A stretch of 60,497 nucleotides of DNA from QHCE01 sp041743105 (GTDB lineage: Bacteria > Actinomycetota > Actinomycetes > Mycobacteriales > QHCE01). The notes under the pieces are model-generated. The model saw nothing but the letters and a program-made list of their open reading frames with translations, ran no database searches and had not been told where the DNA came from. Where the stretch lies: NCBI GenBank assembly GCA_041743105.1, contig JBGTNI010000029.1, forward strand, positions 1-60,497. Direction: 5' to 3'. This document shows, in pieces, positions 25,318 to 33,957 of this stretch. Numbering within the stretch: position 1 is the first letter of the stretch; each line of letters starts with the position of its first letter. Position numbers and translations under genes: made by a program.

Positions 25318-26106
25318 TTGACCGCTGTTATTGCTCGTGTTTCTTCTTCTCTCAGAAAAAGGTCCGCGGCACCCCATTCCGCCCGGTACCGGACGCTCTA
25401 CGCTACGGCCGGCCAGCGCCGAGCATCGGCGCGACAGATGCTCATCGAGGAATGGCTTCCGGCCGCTCACCGGCTGGCGCGCCGATTCGCTCATCGCGGA
25501 GAACCGCTGGAAGATCTGCAACAAGTGGCAGCTTTCGCATTGGTCAAGGCCGTCGACGGTTATAACCCGCGCTACGGGCACGAGTTCCGCAGCTACGCCA
25601 TCCCCACAATGGTCGGTGAACTCAAACGACACTTCCGCGACAGCGGATGGGACGTACGTATACCCCGCCAGTTGCAGGAACGCGCGATGAACCTTGCCCA
25701 CGCCGCGGCCGAGCTCACCCAGAAACTGGGCCGCGCTCCCAACGCCACGGAGCTAGCCTCGTACATTGGGCTCAGTGTCAAGCAAGTCCTCGAAGGCATC
25801 CAGGCATCGCGCGCCTATTCCGCGACGTCACTACAGTCACCTGCCGGAGATTCAGACGGTAGCCCCTGCGAGATGGGTGAACTCATCGGCGACCAGGATC
25901 CAGCCTTCGAACTAACCGAGGATCTCGTCTCACTGAAACCAGCCCTCGCACAGCTGAGTCCGCGAGAACAGCGAACGATAGAGCTGCGTTTCTACCAGGA
26001 CATGACCCAATCGCAGATCGCCGATCGCATCGGCACCTCACAGATGCATGTGTCACGACTGCTGTCGCGAGCATTGGCCAAGCTCCGCTCCATGCTGCTT
26101 CCCTAG
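25318..26106 (+). CDS. SigF/SigB-family alternative sigma factor
   Basis: The 262 residues start at TTG 25318 with GGAG seven bases upstream. Region 2 (about residues 45–115) includes RLARRFAHRGEPLEDLQQVA and the -10-binding GHEFRSYAIPTMVGELKRHFRDSGW. Region 3 follows (PRQLQERAMNL onward). Region 4 (about 215–260) has LSPREQRTIELRFYQDMTQSQIADRIGTSQMHVSRLLSRAL. It is a stress/SigF-type sigma subunit. The usual anti-sigma gene (rsbW/usfX) is absent on both sides, so its control is not visible here. Confidence 0.92.
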   Translation: MTAVIARVSSSLRKRSAAPHSARYRTLYATAGQRRASARQMLIEEWLPAAHRLARRFAHRGEPLEDLQQVAAFALVKAVDGYNPRYGHEFRSYAIPTMVGELKRHFRDSGWDVRIPRQLQERAMNLAHAAAELTQKLGRAPNATELASYIGLSVKQVLEGIQASRAYSATSLQSPAGDSDGSPCEMGELIGDQDPAFELTEDLVSLKPALAQLSPREQRTIELRFYQDMTQSQIADRIGTSQMHVSRLLSRALAKLRSMLLP

Positions 26107-26290
26107 ACGACTACTTCCCATACATAGCCCTGTCAGTACCGCGAGTTGCAGCTACGCGGAATAGCCGAAGCCGATCCGTACCCAGTGTCATCGCGTCCCT
26201 CTGGGTGCTGACGTGTTCCGCCGTGAGACGTACGAGTGCCCACCAATGGATCACCTAACGCGCTGACCCAAGAAAGCTGATCCCCTTATA

Positions 26291-26327
26291 TACCCCCGCA
26301 GGGTACTATGGGTACCCATAGGGGGTT
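26291..26327 (+). promoter_or_regulatory. CsoR operator, tandem copper boxes
   Basis: TACCCCCGCAGGGTA is followed at once by the palindrome TATGGGTACCCATA and then GGGGG. Together they form two overlapping TACCC-n-GGGGT/A type CsoR sites, 37 to 73 bases before csoR. CsoR bound here would block the csoR–copZ–copA promoter until Cu(I) is bound. Confidence 0.75.
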
Positions 26328-26363
26328 AAGGTTTCGTGGCAGACAGGGCGAGAGGGCAATGAC

Positions 26364-26645
26364 ATGAACGGCTATAGCAGTGACCGGGACGGTCACCTCA
26401 GGCGGTTGCGCCGGATCGAGGGGCAGATCCGCGGCTTGCAGCGCATGATCGCCGAAGACCAATACTGTATCGACGTGCTGACGCAAGTCTCGGCCGCGAC
26501 TAAGGCGCTGCAGTCGTTCTCATTGGCACTTCTGGAAGAACACATGGCCACCTGCATGGTCAATGCCGCCGCCAGCGGGGGCGAGGAAGCACAGTTGAAG
26601 GTCCGCGAGGCTTCCGATGCCATTGCCCGTCTTGTCCGATCTTGA
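26364..26645 (+). CDS. csoR: Copper-sensing repressor CsoR
   Basis: The 93-residue all-helical repressor carries the Cu(I) ligand triad: Cys in EDQYCIDVLTQV (C35), then His and Cys in LEEHMATCMV (about H60 and C64). The N-terminal helix HLRRLRRIEGQIRGLQRMI is the family DNA-contact helix. It is first in the operon with copZ and copA and is preceded by tandem CsoR-like boxes, so autoregulation by copper is expected. RcnR/FrmR relatives lack this exact C-H-C set. Confidence 0.95.
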   Translation: MNGYSSDRDGHLRRLRRIEGQIRGLQRMIAEDQYCIDVLTQVSAATKALQSFSLALLEEHMATCMVNAAASGGEEAQLKVREASDAIARLVRS

Positions 26646-26693
26646 CAACCCGCACCCACCACTGCCAGCGATGACGATACCTGGAGAAGCGTT

Positions 26694-26900
26694 ATGAATA
26701 CCAGCACCTACACCGTCGAAGGTATGACCTGCGAGCACTGTGCCCAAGCAGTGATCGATGAACTCCGCGACACGGCCGGGCTCTCCGACGTGCATATCGA
26801 GCTACCCACCGGGCAGCTCACAGTGAGCAGCGCGGCCGGCATCGACGATGACGCCGTGCGCGCCGCCGTCGACGAAGCCGGCTACGAGATCGTGGGCTAG
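26694..26900 (+). CDS. copZ: Copper chaperone CopZ (HMA domain)
   Basis: The 68 residues are a single heavy-metal-associated ferredoxin-like fold with the Cu(I)-binding loop GMTCEHCAQAV (residues 10–20). It delivers Cu(I) to the CopA ATPase encoded three bases downstream. A GGAGAA ribosome site precedes the ATG. It is the second gene of the csoR operon. Confidence 0.95.
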   Translation: MNTSTYTVEGMTCEHCAQAVIDELRDTAGLSDVHIELPTGQLTVSSAAGIDDDAVRAAVDEAGYEIVG

Positions 26901-26903
26901 GCG

Positions 26904-29204
26904 ATGAGCGTTCTCACCACGAACCCGGCGCGCGAGCACGCGAGCGGGGGGCACGTGGAGCTGACGATCGGCGGAATGACCTGCGCCTCATGTGCCGCCC
27001 GGATCCAGAAGCGTTTGAACAAGCTCGACGGGGTTGACGCCCACGTCAATTACGCCACTGAGAAAGCAGTGATCGACTTCGGCAATCGGGTTACCACCGA
27101 TGAACTGATCGTTGCAGTGCAGAAAGCCGGTTACAGCGCGACACTGCCCGCACCTCCGGAACAGTCCGGCGGCACCGGCACCGCAGCTACCAGCAGCACG
27201 ACTGCCGACCCGACCGCAACCTTACGCCAGCGCCTGTTGGTCAGCGCGGCGCTGAGCGCGCCGGTGATCGCGCTGGCCATGATCCCGGTTTGGCAATTCA
27301 CCTATTGGCAATGGCTGTCGCTCACCCTCGCCGCGCCCGTCGTGGCGTGGGGTGCGTGGCCGTTCCACCGGGCGGCATGGACGAACCTGCGACACGGCAC
27401 CTCCACCATGGACACGATGATCTCGCTCGGCACCCTTACCGCACTGGGGTGGTCGCTGTATGCGCTGTTCCTCGGCACCGCCGGGGAACCCGGCATGACG
27501 CACCCGTTCCATTTCGGCATCGAGGCCATGGACAACTCGGGGAACATTTACCTCGAGGTCGCCGCCGGCGTCACCACGTTTCTACTGGCTGGCCGTTACT
27601 TCGAAGCCCTAGCCAAGCGACGCTCCGGCGCCGCGCTGTGGGCACTGTTGAAGTTGGGCGCGAAAGAGGTCTCGGTACTGCGTAGTACCCAGCACGGGGA
27701 GTGGGAGGAACGCATCCCTGTTTCGCAGCTGCGCGTAGACGACAGTTTCATCGTTCGACCCGGTGAGAAGATCGCCACCGACGGTGTCGTCGTCGCAGGC
27801 TCGTCGGCGATCGATGCATCCATGCTCACCGGAGAATCCACGCCGACGGAGATTGTGCCCGGAGATTCGGTAATCGGCGCGTGCGTGAACGTCAGCGGGC
27901 GACTGATAGTCCGCGCCACCCGGGTGGGTGCGGACACTCAGCTGGCACAGATGGCGCGGTTGGTGTCCGACGCACAACACGGCAAATCGAAAGCAGCTCG
28001 GCTGGCCGACCGAATCTCAGCGGTCTTCGTACCCGTGGTGATCGCGCTCGCGGTAGGCACGCTCGGTTTCTGGTTGGGTAGTGGCGGCGGGGCCGGTACC
28101 GCGATCGCCGCGGCGGTGGCGGTGGTGATCGTGGCTTGCCCGTGCGCGCTAGGTCTGGCTACCCCGACCGCGTTGCTGGTCGGCACCGGCCGAGGTGCAC
28201 AGCTGGGCATTCTCATCACCGGGTTTCAGGTGCTGGAGTCGACCCGCAGGGTAGACACGGTGGTGCTGGACAAGACCGGGACGCTCACCACCGGACGGAT
28301 GACGCTGCTGGAGCGGATTGCGGTAGCCGGTGAGGACCCCGACGAACTCCTGAGGCTAGCCGGGGCGGTGGAGAATGCATCCGAGCATCCAGTGGCCCAG
28401 GCCATCGCCGCAGCGGCAGTAGAACGGTGTGGGCGGTTGCCCGCGGTCAGCAGCTTCGGCAACGTCGAGGGGCTGGGCGTGCGGGGAACCGTGGAGGGAA
28501 GAGCCGTCACGGTCGGCCGGGTGGCATTGTTAGCCGAACAGGGTTTAAAACTTCCCGCCGATCTGACCTCCGCGCTTAGCAGTGCGGAGGCGGCCGGACG
28601 AACCGCGGTGGCGGTGGAGATCGATGGCACCGTCCGGGGGCTCCTCGTGGTGGCCGATGCGGTGAAGGACAGCTCCGCGCAAGCCGTGACACGGCTGCGC
28701 CGACTGGGGCTAAACCCGATTCTGCTCACCGGCGACAATCGGGCCGTCGCGACCGCGGTGGCCGCGCAGGTAGGGATCGATCCCAGTCCCGACACCGTGA
28801 TCGCCGAGGTGCTACCGCGGCAGAAAGTGGACGCGATCGTGCGATTGCAGGCTCAAGGTAAGACCGTGGCGATGGTCGGCGACGGAGTGAACGATGCCGC
28901 CGCCCTCGCCCAAGCCGACCTTGGGCTGGCGATGGGGACCGGCACAGATGCGGCGATCGGTGCGAGTGACCTCACGCTGGTTCGTGGCGATCTTCGCGCC
29001 GCGGCCGACGCGATCCGGCTCTCGCGGCGCACCCTTGCCACCATCAAAGGCAATCTGTTCTGGGCATTCGCCTATAACGTGGCGGCGATTCCGCTAGCAG
29101 CTGCCGGCCTGCTGAATCCGATGCTCGCCGGTGCCGCCATGGCGTTCTCGTCGGTATTCGTCGTCTCCAACAGCTTGCGGCTCCGTCGATTCAAGGCATG
29201 GTAG
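26904..29204 (+). CDS. copA: Cu(I)-exporting P1B-type ATPase CopA
   Basis: The 766-residue ATPase pumps Cu(I) out of the cytosol. In order it has one HMA domain with GMTCASC (about residues 27–33), the actuator loop LTGESTP (about 312–318), the membrane CPC in VACPCALGLATP (about 411–422) that forms the transport site, the phosphorylated Asp in DKTGTLT (about 456), and the hinge GDGVNDAAALAQAD (about 658–671). It is the last gene of the operon. A short TCCGGC/GCCGGA hairpin at about 29219–29235 may end transcription. Confidence 0.96.
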   Translation: MSVLTTNPAREHASGGHVELTIGGMTCASCAARIQKRLNKLDGVDAHVNYATEKAVIDFGNRVTTDELIVAVQKAGYSATLPAPPEQSGGTGTAATSSTTADPTATLRQRLLVSAALSAPVIALAMIPVWQFTYWQWLSLTLAAPVVAWGAWPFHRAAWTNLRHGTSTMDTMISLGTLTALGWSLYALFLGTAGEPGMTHPFHFGIEAMDNSGNIYLEVAAGVTTFLLAGRYFEALAKRRSGAALWALLKLGAKEVSVLRSTQHGEWEERIPVSQLRVDDSFIVRPGEKIATDGVVVAGSSAIDASMLTGESTPTEIVPGDSVIGACVNVSGRLIVRATRVGADTQLAQMARLVSDAQHGKSKAARLADRISAVFVPVVIALAVGTLGFWLGSGGGAGTAIAAAVAVVIVACPCALGLATPTALLVGTGRGAQLGILITGFQVLESTRRVDTVVLDKTGTLTTGRMTLLERIAVAGEDPDELLRLAGAVENASEHPVAQAIAAAAVERCGRLPAVSSFGNVEGLGVRGTVEGRAVTVGRVALLAEQGLKLPADLTSALSSAEAAGRTAVAVEIDGTVRGLLVVADAVKDSSAQAVTRLRRLGLNPILLTGDNRAVATAVAAQVGIDPSPDTVIAEVLPRQKVDAIVRLQAQGKTVAMVGDGVNDAAALAQADLGLAMGTGTDAAIGASDLTLVRGDLRAAADAIRLSRRTLATIKGNLFWAFAYNVAAIPLAAAGLLNPMLAGAAMAFSSVFVVSNSLRLRRFKAW

Positions 29205-29279
29205 GAGCGGGGATAATGTCCGGCACGTGGCCGGATGTTCTGTCCAATATCGAGAGAAGCCCTAGATGGTTGCAGTCAA

Positions 29280-29558
29280 TCAGCCTGGGTAGTAGTACGC
29301 TTTCGCACGATGACGCACTGCAACAACAGTGACTTGACGAGCCGTTCCGTCAACTGAGTAGAAAACCCGGTACGAACCTCGATAGGCACTGAACAATCCT
29401 CGATACGGCTCATCCAGGGGCTTACCCACACGAAAGGGTTCTTCCGCGAGTGCCCCTTCGGCAAACATGATCACAGAGTCGGCTATACGGCGTGGAATCT
29501 CTTGGGAGGCCAGATCTTTTTGTGCAGAGCGAGCCCACGCGATGGCAAATTTTTTCAC
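29280..29558 (-). CDS. RelE/ParE-family toxin
   Basis: The 92 residues show the RelE pattern: FAIAWARSAQKDLASQEIPRRI, then GKPLDEPYRGLFSAYRGSYRVFYSVDG and the C-terminal VAVRHRAKAYY, with the conserved Arg and His used in ribosome-dependent mRNA cleavage. Its ATG overlaps the antitoxin stop (ATGA). Low-copy variation between RelE and ParE targets cannot be resolved from sequence. Confidence 0.92.
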   Translation of the reverse strand: MKKFAIAWARSAQKDLASQEIPRRIADSVIMFAEGALAEEPFRVGKPLDEPYRGLFSAYRGSYRVFYSVDGTARQVTVVAVRHRAKAYYYPG

Positions 29559-29812
29559 TCAATGCGCTCCAGCAGCGCTTGGCGGACCTCATCGGTGCTC
29601 ACGACGTCGCCTGCCTCTACGTCCCGCAAACCTGCACTGATCGCGTCCACCGCTACCGGATCACGAAGCACGCGCACCGTCTCAATCAAGGAATCAAGAC
29701 GTGACTCTGGCACAATATAGGCGCGTTGGCCATCTGGCAGCAAAACATCCACCACAGCGTCTTTGCTCCATGCCTCACTCAAATACGGATCCAACGGCTC
29801 CTGCGCGGTCAC
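29555..29812 (-). CDS. RelB/Phd-like antitoxin
   Basis: Starting at GTG 29812, nine bases after AGAGG, the product has 85 residues: TAQEPLDPYLSEAWSKDAVV and the strand PDGQRAYIVPESRLDSLIETV, then a toxin-binding tail VSTDEVRQALLERIE. GTG 29821 is an alternative. The frame stays open to 30316, but that part is antisense to the S9 peptidase and is not coding. It is coupled to the RelE toxin. Confidence 0.85.
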   Translation of the reverse strand: MTAQEPLDPYLSEAWSKDAVVDVLLPDGQRAYIVPESRLDSLIETVRVLRDPVAVDAISAGLRDVEAGDVVSTDEVRQALLERIE

Positions 29813-29875
29813 ATGTATCACGCCTCTCAGTGTAAGCTGTCCAACACCTAAAGCGTCCCAGCAGCACCGCGTAAT

Positions 29876-31909
29876 GTGGCAACCGTGACGACCGCACCGT
29901 TTGGATCCTGGCCGACTCCGATCACTTCCCGGCTTGTCGTGGCCGCCGCGGTGCGCTTGTCCGAGGTGCGGACCGACGGTGAGTCCATCGTCTGGTCCGA
30001 GGAGCGGCCCGCGGAGGGTGGTCGGACCCAGCTGGTCCGCCGCGATCCCGACGGCACCACGACTGATCTGCTCCCCGCCGGCATGAATGCACGCACGGCG
30101 GTGCACGAATATGGCGGCGGCGCGTGGTGGGTAAGCAAGGATGACGGCGGCACGATCTGGTTCACGAACTGGACCGACCAGCGCTTGTACCGACTCGAGC
30201 CCGGCGGTGAACCGGTTCCGCTTACCGCCGAACCGCAAACCCCGCGCGGCGACCGCTGGGCCGACGGCGAACTTACTCCCGACGGCGCGTCGATCGTCTG
30301 CATTCGCGAGCACCATCCGGCGGGCGGAGCCGGCGCGGTAGACGTGCGCAACGAGATCGTGCGGCTGGCGGCGGCTGGGCCGCCAAGTGCTGTGTCGTCA
30401 GGTTCTGGACCGTCGGAGCCGGAAGTGCTCGTCTCCGGTCCGGACTTCGTCGTCGCGCCTCGAGTGAGCCCAGACGGCGGAGCACTGGCGTGGGTGCAGT
30501 GGGACCATCCAGCGATGCCGTGGGACGCCACCGCGCTGATGGTCCGCGACCTGATCACCGGAGTCCAGACGCATGTGGCCGGTGGCCCAGAGGAGTCGGT
30601 GTTTCAGCCGTGCTGGCAACCCGACGGCTCGCTGTGGTTCCTGTCCGACCGCACAAATTGGTGGAACCTCTACCGCTGGAGCCCCGGCGGTGCCGTCGAA
30701 CCCGTGGTGACCATCGACGCCGATATCGGTGCTCCGATCTGGTTGCTGAGCCCCTCGCGTTACGTCGTGCTCGCCGACGGCCGGGTGGTGTTCGCCCGCT
30801 GGCGCGATGGCTACGACGGACTCGCGGTGTGTGCGGCCAACGGCGCGGTGACTGAGCTGGACCTTCCGTTCTCGGCGATCTCGACTGTTCGTGCTACCGG
30901 TCCGGACGCGGTGGTCGTGGTGGCCAGCACCCCGACCACCGAGGCGGGGGTGCACCGGATCGGGCTCGGCACCGGCACACCGGTCCGAACCTCGATCGAG
31001 ACGTTGCGCCCACCGCGCGACCTCGGCCTGGATCCGGGTTGCCTGTCGATCCCCGAGGCGGTGTCGTTCCCGTCGGTCGATAAGAACAACGAGCCGCGCA
31101 CCGCGCACGCGCTGTTCTACCCACCTGCGTCCAGCGATCACTGTGGCCCCGAGGGCGAGCGCCCGCCGCTACTCGTGGCTGTCCACGGCGGGCCGACGGG
31201 GATGGCGGTGCCGTCGCTGTCGATGGCTGTCCAGTACTGGACAAGCCGCGGCTTCGCGGTCGTCGATGTGAACTACGGCGGCTCCACGGGGTACGGCCGG
31301 GACTATCGGAAGCAGCTCCAAGGCGCCTGGGGTGTCGTCGACGTGGCCGACTGCATCGCGGCCGCCCGCTGGCTCGCCACCCAGGGCCGCGTCGACTCCG
31401 AGCGGCTTTGTATCCGTGGCGGCTCGGCAGGCGGCTATACGACGCTGGCGGCACTAGCCCGCGAGGACACCCCTTTCGCCGCGGGGGCCGACCACTTCGG
31501 CGTCGCCGACCTTGCGGCGCTACTCGGGGACACGCACAAGTTCGAGAGCCGCTACCTTGACAGCTTGGTCGGGCCCTATCCGCGGGCCCGCGAGATCTAC
31601 GTCGAGCGCTCGCCAATCCACCATATTGACCGCTTCACCCGACCGTTGATCGTGCTGCAGGGGTCCGAGGACGCCGTCGTCCCGCCGAATCAGTCGGAGA
31701 TGATCGTCGACGCGCTGCGGGCGCGGGGCGTGCCGGTGGCATATCTGCTTTTCGACGGCGAGCAGCACGGGTTCCGGCACGCAGAAAACATCCGACGCGC
31801 ACTAGACGCCGAGCTGAGCTTCTACGCGCAGGTGCTCGGCTTCGCGCTGCCTCTGGACGAAGGCATCGAGCCAGTGCCGATCGAGAACCTCCGATCAACG
31901 CACCAGTAG
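29876..31909 (+). CDS. S9 family prolyl oligopeptidase-like serine peptidase
   Basis: The 677-residue protein has an N-terminal beta-propeller (about 1–400) and a C-terminal alpha/beta hydrolase. The nucleophile is Ser in RGGSAGGYTT (about residue 516), the acid is Asp in GSEDAVVPPNQ (about 598) and the base is His in DGEQHGFRH (about 630). The family cleaves acyl-aminoacyl or oligopeptide substrates. GTG 29876 and GTG 29885 are both possible starts; there is no signal peptide, so it is cytosolic. It is divergent from the RelBE pair. Confidence 0.93.
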   Translation: MATVTTAPFGSWPTPITSRLVVAAAVRLSEVRTDGESIVWSEERPAEGGRTQLVRRDPDGTTTDLLPAGMNARTAVHEYGGGAWWVSKDDGGTIWFTNWTDQRLYRLEPGGEPVPLTAEPQTPRGDRWADGELTPDGASIVCIREHHPAGGAGAVDVRNEIVRLAAAGPPSAVSSGSGPSEPEVLVSGPDFVVAPRVSPDGGALAWVQWDHPAMPWDATALMVRDLITGVQTHVAGGPEESVFQPCWQPDGSLWFLSDRTNWWNLYRWSPGGAVEPVVTIDADIGAPIWLLSPSRYVVLADGRVVFARWRDGYDGLAVCAANGAVTELDLPFSAISTVRATGPDAVVVVASTPTTEAGVHRIGLGTGTPVRTSIETLRPPRDLGLDPGCLSIPEAVSFPSVDKNNEPRTAHALFYPPASSDHCGPEGERPPLLVAVHGGPTGMAVPSLSMAVQYWTSRGFAVVDVNYGGSTGYGRDYRKQLQGAWGVVDVADCIAAARWLATQGRVDSERLCIRGGSAGGYTTLAALAREDTPFAAGADHFGVADLAALLGDTHKFESRYLDSLVGPYPRAREIYVERSPIHHIDRFTRPLIVLQGSEDAVVPPNQSEMIVDALRARGVPVAYLLFDGEQHGFRHAENIRRALDAELSFYAQVLGFALPLDEGIEPVPIENLRSTHQ

Positions 31910-31999
31910 GCAGAGTCGGCCGGGCTGCTGATCTACCCACCCCATCGACTGAACATCAACCTGTTTGCCTAAAGGCAGACCACTGGTCATACTGATGGC

Positions 32000-32272
32000 A
32001 TGACCGTCAAACTCGGAGTATCGTTGTCGGACGCCACCCACGGAGCCGCTGTTTCTGCCGCGGCTCATGAAGGCTTACCGCTGTCGACTTTCATCGACCA
32101 GGTGCTCGCCCGGGAGCTGTTCCGCCGGGGCGTGAGCGATCACAATGCCATGCTCCGAGAGGCTGGCCTGGCGGACCCGAAGCGCCTACGCACCAAAGCC
32201 GCCGCGCTCCGCACACACCATGAGGAATGGAAGCTACCCCAACGTCGAAGCGGTGAGAGCGGCGCCACGTGA
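32000..32272 (+). CDS. Antitoxin, ribbon-helix-helix like
   Basis: The 90-residue product starts with a beta strand (TVKLGVSLSD), then HGAAVSAAAHEGLPLSTFIDQVLARELFRRG, the layout of a ribbon-helix-helix DNA-binding domain. The charged C-terminal half probably binds the toxin. It overlaps the downstream gene by GTGA. Its plan is the same as that of the 17.1 kb antitoxin. Confidence 0.82.
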   Translation: MTVKLGVSLSDATHGAAVSAAAHEGLPLSTFIDQVLARELFRRGVSDHNAMLREAGLADPKRLRTKAAALRTHHEEWKLPQRRSGESGAT

Positions 32273-32577
32273 GACAGGGGGACGTCTACATAACGGACGT
32301 CTCGGCACTGACCGGCGAACGCGAGCTTCGCGTAGTGCTGTCGTGTGACCTGTACAACCGTAACCCCGGTTGTCTCACTGTGCTGGTCGCCGAGATCGAG
32401 ACCGGAACCCGGCTGCGCGCCACTCAGCACGGCATTGAAACCGACTACGGTCTCATCTTGGCCGAGCGCATCGTCTGGGAACCAGTAGATGCGCTCGGCC
32501 AACCGTTCGGGCAGATCACTCCCGAGCAGCGGCACGCACTGATCGAAGCGAGCTGTTTGGTCATTCAAGGCCCATAG
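32269..32577 (+). CDS. MazF/CcdB-fold toxin
   Basis: The 102-residue product opens GDVYITDVSALTGERELRVVLSCDLYN, the PemK/MazF barrel start (GDVY, then an Arg-containing strand with Ser), and continues LVAEIETGTRLRAT and ILAERIVWEP. In this superfamily toxins are sequence-specific RNases or, for CcdB, gyrase poisons. The start is GTG 32269 within the antitoxin stop. A paralogue-like pair lies at 17.1–17.7 kb. Confidence 0.82.
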   Translation: MRQGDVYITDVSALTGERELRVVLSCDLYNRNPGCLTVLVAEIETGTRLRATQHGIETDYGLILAERIVWEPVDALGQPFGQITPEQRHALIEASCLVIQGP

Positions 32578-32641
32578 AGCACGTCGAGGCTTGAGGATGA
32601 GCCGCGAGATACCTCGCTCGCGCCACCCTTACAGTGAGGCG

Positions 32642-33148
32642 GTGGAGATCAAACTATGTCGCGAGGGCGATGTGGAGCTGCTTGAGCAGTGGACACCATC
32701 GGGTCGCTCGCGCTTCCACGCCAGACGGTTCGCTCGGCAACAACAAGAGCAGAGCGCGTTCCTGATCGCGTGGTCGCAGGGCTCTCCCGTTGGGTCAGGT
32801 GAACTCAAGTGGCACGGATGCGACGCGCCGGAGGTACGAGAGAAATTTCCGGACTGTCCCGAGCTCAACGGACTGCAGGTCTCTCCACCAGAGCTACGTT
32901 CGCATGGCATCGGCACGTCGCTCATCATTTACGCCGAAGACCTCGCACAGCTGCGGGGATGCACCCAGCTCGGGCTGGGCGTCGACGACGCAAACGAGCG
33001 CGCAGCTGCACTGTACCGACGCCTCGGCTACACCGAAACCGGCTGCCGATACCTGGATCGGTACTACTACATCACCGACGACGGTGTGCGTCACGACGTT
33101 GCCAATCCAGCGAGGTTCTTGGTCAAGCAGCTCACGAGCACGCGATAA
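32642..33148 (+). CDS. GNAT family N-acetyltransferase
   Basis: From GTG 32642 the product has 168 residues; in-frame starts at 32591 and 32597 would add up to 17. The acetyl-CoA-binding motif A is LQVSPPELRSHGIGTSLI (RxxGxG/A variant RSHGIG), followed by GLGVDDANERAAALYRRLGY, the family C-terminal part. The substrate is unknown. It follows the toxin gene closely on the same strand. Confidence 0.85.
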   Translation: MEIKLCREGDVELLEQWTPSGRSRFHARRFARQQQEQSAFLIAWSQGSPVGSGELKWHGCDAPEVREKFPDCPELNGLQVSPPELRSHGIGTSLIIYAEDLAQLRGCTQLGLGVDDANERAAALYRRLGYTETGCRYLDRYYYITDDGVRHDVANPARFLVKQLTSTR

Positions 33149-33244
33149 GCATGCACAGCGCCGGCGAGGGGTCGCCGGCACGCGCTGCGGCCCTCGCCCC
33201 CGGCTCCGCCCTACCGTGATGTCCCAGCCGGCGTGCTCCAGCGA

Positions 33245-33634
33245 CTACACTTCGGGCGCTGACCCCACGGGGCGCACCTCGACCGGAATGTTCGCCGGAG
33301 CACCGCCCGGCCCAGGTTGAGCCGAGATACGCGCGGCAAGCTCCAACACGCGCTCCTCGCTTGCGCAGTCGAGAATCCACCAACCGGCCAGAAACTCCTT
33401 GGTCTCCGAGAACGGGCCGTCCGTAATCACCGGCGCACCATTATGTTGGGCTTGCACAATCCTGGCCTGGTCCGGAGTTGACAACCCCTCCGCGGTTACC
33501 AGCTCACCGGAGTCGGCGAGCTCGGAGTTGAGGGTGTTCATGAATTCGATCATTGCTTTGAGGTCTTCGGGAGGCCACGAGCCCAAGCTGTCCCATTCCG
33601 CCTGAGTGCACTGCATCAGCAACATGTACTTCAT
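33245..33634 (-). CDS. YCII/DGPF-domain protein
   Basis: With ATG 33634, seven bases after AAGGAGC, the product is 129 residues; the frame open to 33841 is an extension without homology. It begins MKYMLLMQCTQAEW and carries the signature VITDGPFSETKEFLAGWWIL (about 70–89), a ferredoxin-like dimer fold found in PhnB/YCII proteins that are often linked to ECF sigma factors. No sigma gene is adjacent here. The role is unknown. Confidence 0.9.
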   Translation of the reverse strand: MKYMLLMQCTQAEWDSLGSWPPEDLKAMIEFMNTLNSELADSGELVTAEGLSTPDQARIVQAQHNGAPVITDGPFSETKEFLAGWWILDCASEERVLELAARISAQPGPGGAPANIPVEVRPVGSAPEV

Positions 33635-33871
33635 GATCTGCTCCTTGAAAATCGTCGCGCTTGGAGTTAAGCGCTTCCATAGAAGATGTCGAAACAGCCG
33701 ACCCGTTTTCGACATTCCGGTGAGAATTTTTTGGCCAGCGTCGTCGGCGAGCCATACTGCCAGCCGCAGGCGGTGGGGGCGGGCAGTCTGCTGTATCGCG
33801 CCGGCCACACCCCATCGCGTGGCCGCGCTACCCGTCGACATGATGCTGCGATAGAGCCGAGAAAGACGAAA

Positions 33872-33918
33872 CCCTCTGGTCGCTCATGCGAAGCTAGCGT
33901 GCATGAGCGACCAGAGGG
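33872..33918 (-). terminator. 18-bp perfect inverted repeat, likely terminator
   Basis: The arms CCCTCTGGTCGCTCATGC and its complement enclose an 11-base loop containing AGCT. On the minus strand the stem is followed by TTTCGTCTTTC, a broken T tract. It lies 40 bases after the stop of the secreted-protein gene and would end its transcript. Confidence 0.65.
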
Positions 33919-33957
33919 CCGCAATGATGGCAACTCTTAATGGCGCAATTAAATGCG

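Noticed and set aside
29813..30316. Long minus-strand open frame continuing upstream of the RelB-like antitoxin (253 codons in all)
   Set aside because: The upstream part is exactly antisense to the S9 peptidase N terminus, has no family features, and a good GTG with AGAGG exists at 29812.
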